Shown here: one piece after another, positions 62,046-64,000 of the stretch
Position numbering within the stretch: the first letter of the stretch is position 1
Layout: the number at the start of each line of letters is the position of its first letter
Assembly: GCA_027574665.1 (NCBI GenBank)
Contig: CM050655.1
Coordinates: forward strand, 1,674,001-1,738,000
Source: Rhynochetos jubatus
Taxonomy: Eukaryota; Chordata; Aves; Eurypygiformes; Rhynochetidae
DNA length: 64,000 nucleotides
Reading direction: 5' to 3'
Notes under the pieces: generated by a model
Databases searched by the model: none
The model's input: only the letters and a program-made list of their open reading frames with translations
Told to the model about the DNA's origin: nothing
Translations under genes and position numbers: made by a program

Positions 62046-64000
62046 CCAGACTGTGCTCGGAGGGGCACAGTGAGATCCCCAGAGGCATCGGCACAGCATG
62101 GCACAGCATGGAAAACCCCAGCCAGCCCCAAGGAAACAGCCCTTCCCCATGCAAGTGATGGGGGATCCCCATCCCTGGGGATGCCCCACCTCACTCAGAC
62201 ACAGACCCCAGTGACCTGCTGCAGCTGTGACGTTGGCCCTGCTGGGAGTGGGGTCAGGCCAAAGTACCCCACCCCGGGGTACCGCCAGCCTGTGATGACA
62301 CATCTGGCCCCATGGGAGGACACCAGTTTCAAGGTGACCATCTTCAGAACTTGAAGAGCACAGAGCTCTGTGCTGGCTGAGAACTACTCTGAGCAAATGG
62401 ATCCCGGGAATTACTGAATGACTATAGTAGGATGGAGCAGGGACTTCACCACTTCTGCATCTGTGAAGCACCAAGTCCCCATTTGTCTTCCTTCAATGTA
62501 ACTGCTTTGCCCCCAGAAATCTGCCTCTTCCCAGCCTCTGCCATGCTGGAATGAAAAAGCTGTTTGAATGAGCATTGTGGGAAAAATCAAGGTCTGCAGC
62601 ACGAGGTGCAGTTTTGCTAAGAGTTTCAAAGCATATCAGATCAAAACTCCTACCACAGCCTGCAAGAGCACAGAGGTAACAGCCCTGTCAAGCTGCTGTA
62701 TCTGTCTCCTTGTATCGTTTGCTACCCTTCTACACGGCAAGGGTAGCACAGTGCCCTCCATCAGCCACACTCCTTCTGTTTGACACAGCGAGAGGGACGC
62801 AAAGCACATGCCAGTGCCAGTGTTCAAATCCTCACAGCAAGGAGGCGAAAGCACGGCTGAAACAATTCACTCCATAAAGTGGCACTGGGGACTGTTCTGG
62901 TGAGAAGCGATGCACATCATGGGAAAACGTTGCGGGTTCTGACAAGCCTCATCGGGAGCAGGCACTCACTCCTTAAACAGGAGGCAGCACAGGCCATGGG
63001 AGATAAAGACAATAGAGAAAAGGGGGTGAGGGATAGGAGAAGCCCAGGAGCCACCATTCTCAGGAAACACATTGCAAAGTGAAGGAAAACCACCTTCATT
63101 TTCACCTAGCAAGAGCAGCAAACCCTGTTTGCAACAATGGAAATAGGGAGGAGAATAACCTCCTGTAGCTATCATGTGCTGTGGTATAGGAGTCCCCTCA
63201 GCAAGCCAGCGAGAAGCGTGTTCCTGGCTGAAGGGGCCAGAAGCATCGATATCCGCCATGGGAGATATGGTACCACCAGCTCCATCCCACTCCCAGCCAC
63301 ATGACTACTTATTGTGTCCCACCCGCATCTGCATGGCAGCAAGTCTGAGCTGCCCCTTTTACTCCCCAGACATTTTTATGGGATCCCCATCACCCCTTTC
63401 ATTATCCTATGGGAAATGCCTAGCATGGTGTCAAAGAAAATGTAGGGATCCATTGAAGAGATGAAATGGTGCTACCATGGGGTCTCTTACTTCTGCTCCC
63501 AAAGCCCACAGAGACGTCCAGTCCCCAGGGCTTGGGGAGAACAGTGGCCCAGTCCAGCCAGCACAATCCGCTTGCACGTGGGATGCTCTGGGCAAATCAA
63601 TGACAGCCCTGTGTCGAGCACAGCCGGCCTCTGCAAAACCCCACGGGTCCTCTCTTGATAACTGTTGGCTTGTTGTCCTCTTTGAATTACTTTTTCTTCC
63701 CTCCTTTACTGTCTTTCACACCTCTTTTTCATTTTTCTTTCTTCTACTTGAGTGGAGAAATGGTTGTTGTTGCCCTGCCTCTGTTAAGCATTTTTCCTTT
63801 TATTTCAAATTTTGATGCATTTCCCCCCAAAGACACATGCTGTTTTAATCAGGAGCAATCAACCATTAAAACCAGATTAATTAAAGAAATGAGTTTATGT
63901 ATTTTTCTAATGATCTGAAATGAACAGGAGAAAAACTCTACAATCTTGCATTTATAATGCTGTTTGTCTGAAACAGATCACTGGATAATATTGCTGCTGA
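62046..64000. other. Intergenic, nothing recognised
   Basis: Only short overlapping open frames on both strands; no domain, repeat or RNA gene was seen. Confidence 0.45.

Noticed and set aside
61782-62474. 230-codon minus-strand frame
   Set aside because: Part lies antisense to a CR1 fragment, there is no domain, and other frames overlap it on both strands.
1-64000. tRNA, rRNA, CRISPR, endogenous retrovirus or LTR structures
   Set aside because: No cloverleaf with A and B boxes, no spaced direct-repeat array, no paired LTRs and no retroviral gag/pol/env motifs were recognised by eye.

Overview
The window is from a vertebrate nuclear genome and is almost certainly avian. The evidence is a single multi-exon vertebrate gene with GT-AG introns, CpG-island promoters, and an interspersed-repeat load consisting almost entirely of CR1 LINE fragments, several ending in the ATTCTATGATTCT-type tail typical of bird CR1. 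No bacterial operon, CRISPR array, tRNA or rRNA gene was found. The species cannot be fixed by reading alone.

The one gene that can be read completely is MINPP1 (multiple inositol polyphosphate phosphatase 1; the chicken orthologue is HiPER1) on the minus strand. Its five coding exons are 44315-43760, 43520-43332, 42420-42323, 40592-40459 and 24302-23903. They join in frame to 458 codons plus a stop. The protein has an N-terminal signal peptide, the histidine-phosphatase RHGTRYPT motif, a distal His-Ala-Glu motif, and a KDEL-like C-terminus (TDEL) for ER retention. Intron 1 is only 239 bp and intron 4 is about 16 kb. The start lies in a CpG island at about 43.56-44.56 kb.

A second CpG island at about 3.6-4.5 kb holds a candidate first coding exon on the minus strand: an ATG in good context, seven codons, then GTAGGG. 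PAPSS2 follows MINPP1 in the same orientation in other vertebrates, so this may be PAPSS2 exon 1. That assignment rests on position and a weak N-terminal resemblance, not on a conserved domain.

Layout: 1-3.6 kb, non-coding, possibly PAPSS2 intron 1. 3.6-4.5 kb, CpG island and candidate promoter. 4.5-20.5 kb, intergenic, with a rare CR1 endonuclease-domain fragment (15.8-16.3 kb) and a CR1 3' end (18.1-18.9 kb). 20.5-23.9 kb, downstream flank or possible long 3' UTR of MINPP1, with a good poly(A) signal at its far end. 23.9-44.3 kb, MINPP1, with CR1 copies in introns 3 and 4. 44.3-64 kb, 5' flank of MINPP1, with no recognisable gene, several CR1 copies of different ages, microsatellites, and AT-rich stretches that could be conserved non-coding elements.

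No clearly new biological system is visible. The most useful leads are the near-identical inverted CR1 pair bracketing the MINPP1 terminal exon, two CR1 copies sharing a distinctive internal duplication, the unexplained downstream block at 20.5-21.8 kb, and a long G-run on the MINPP1 sense strand inside intron 4.
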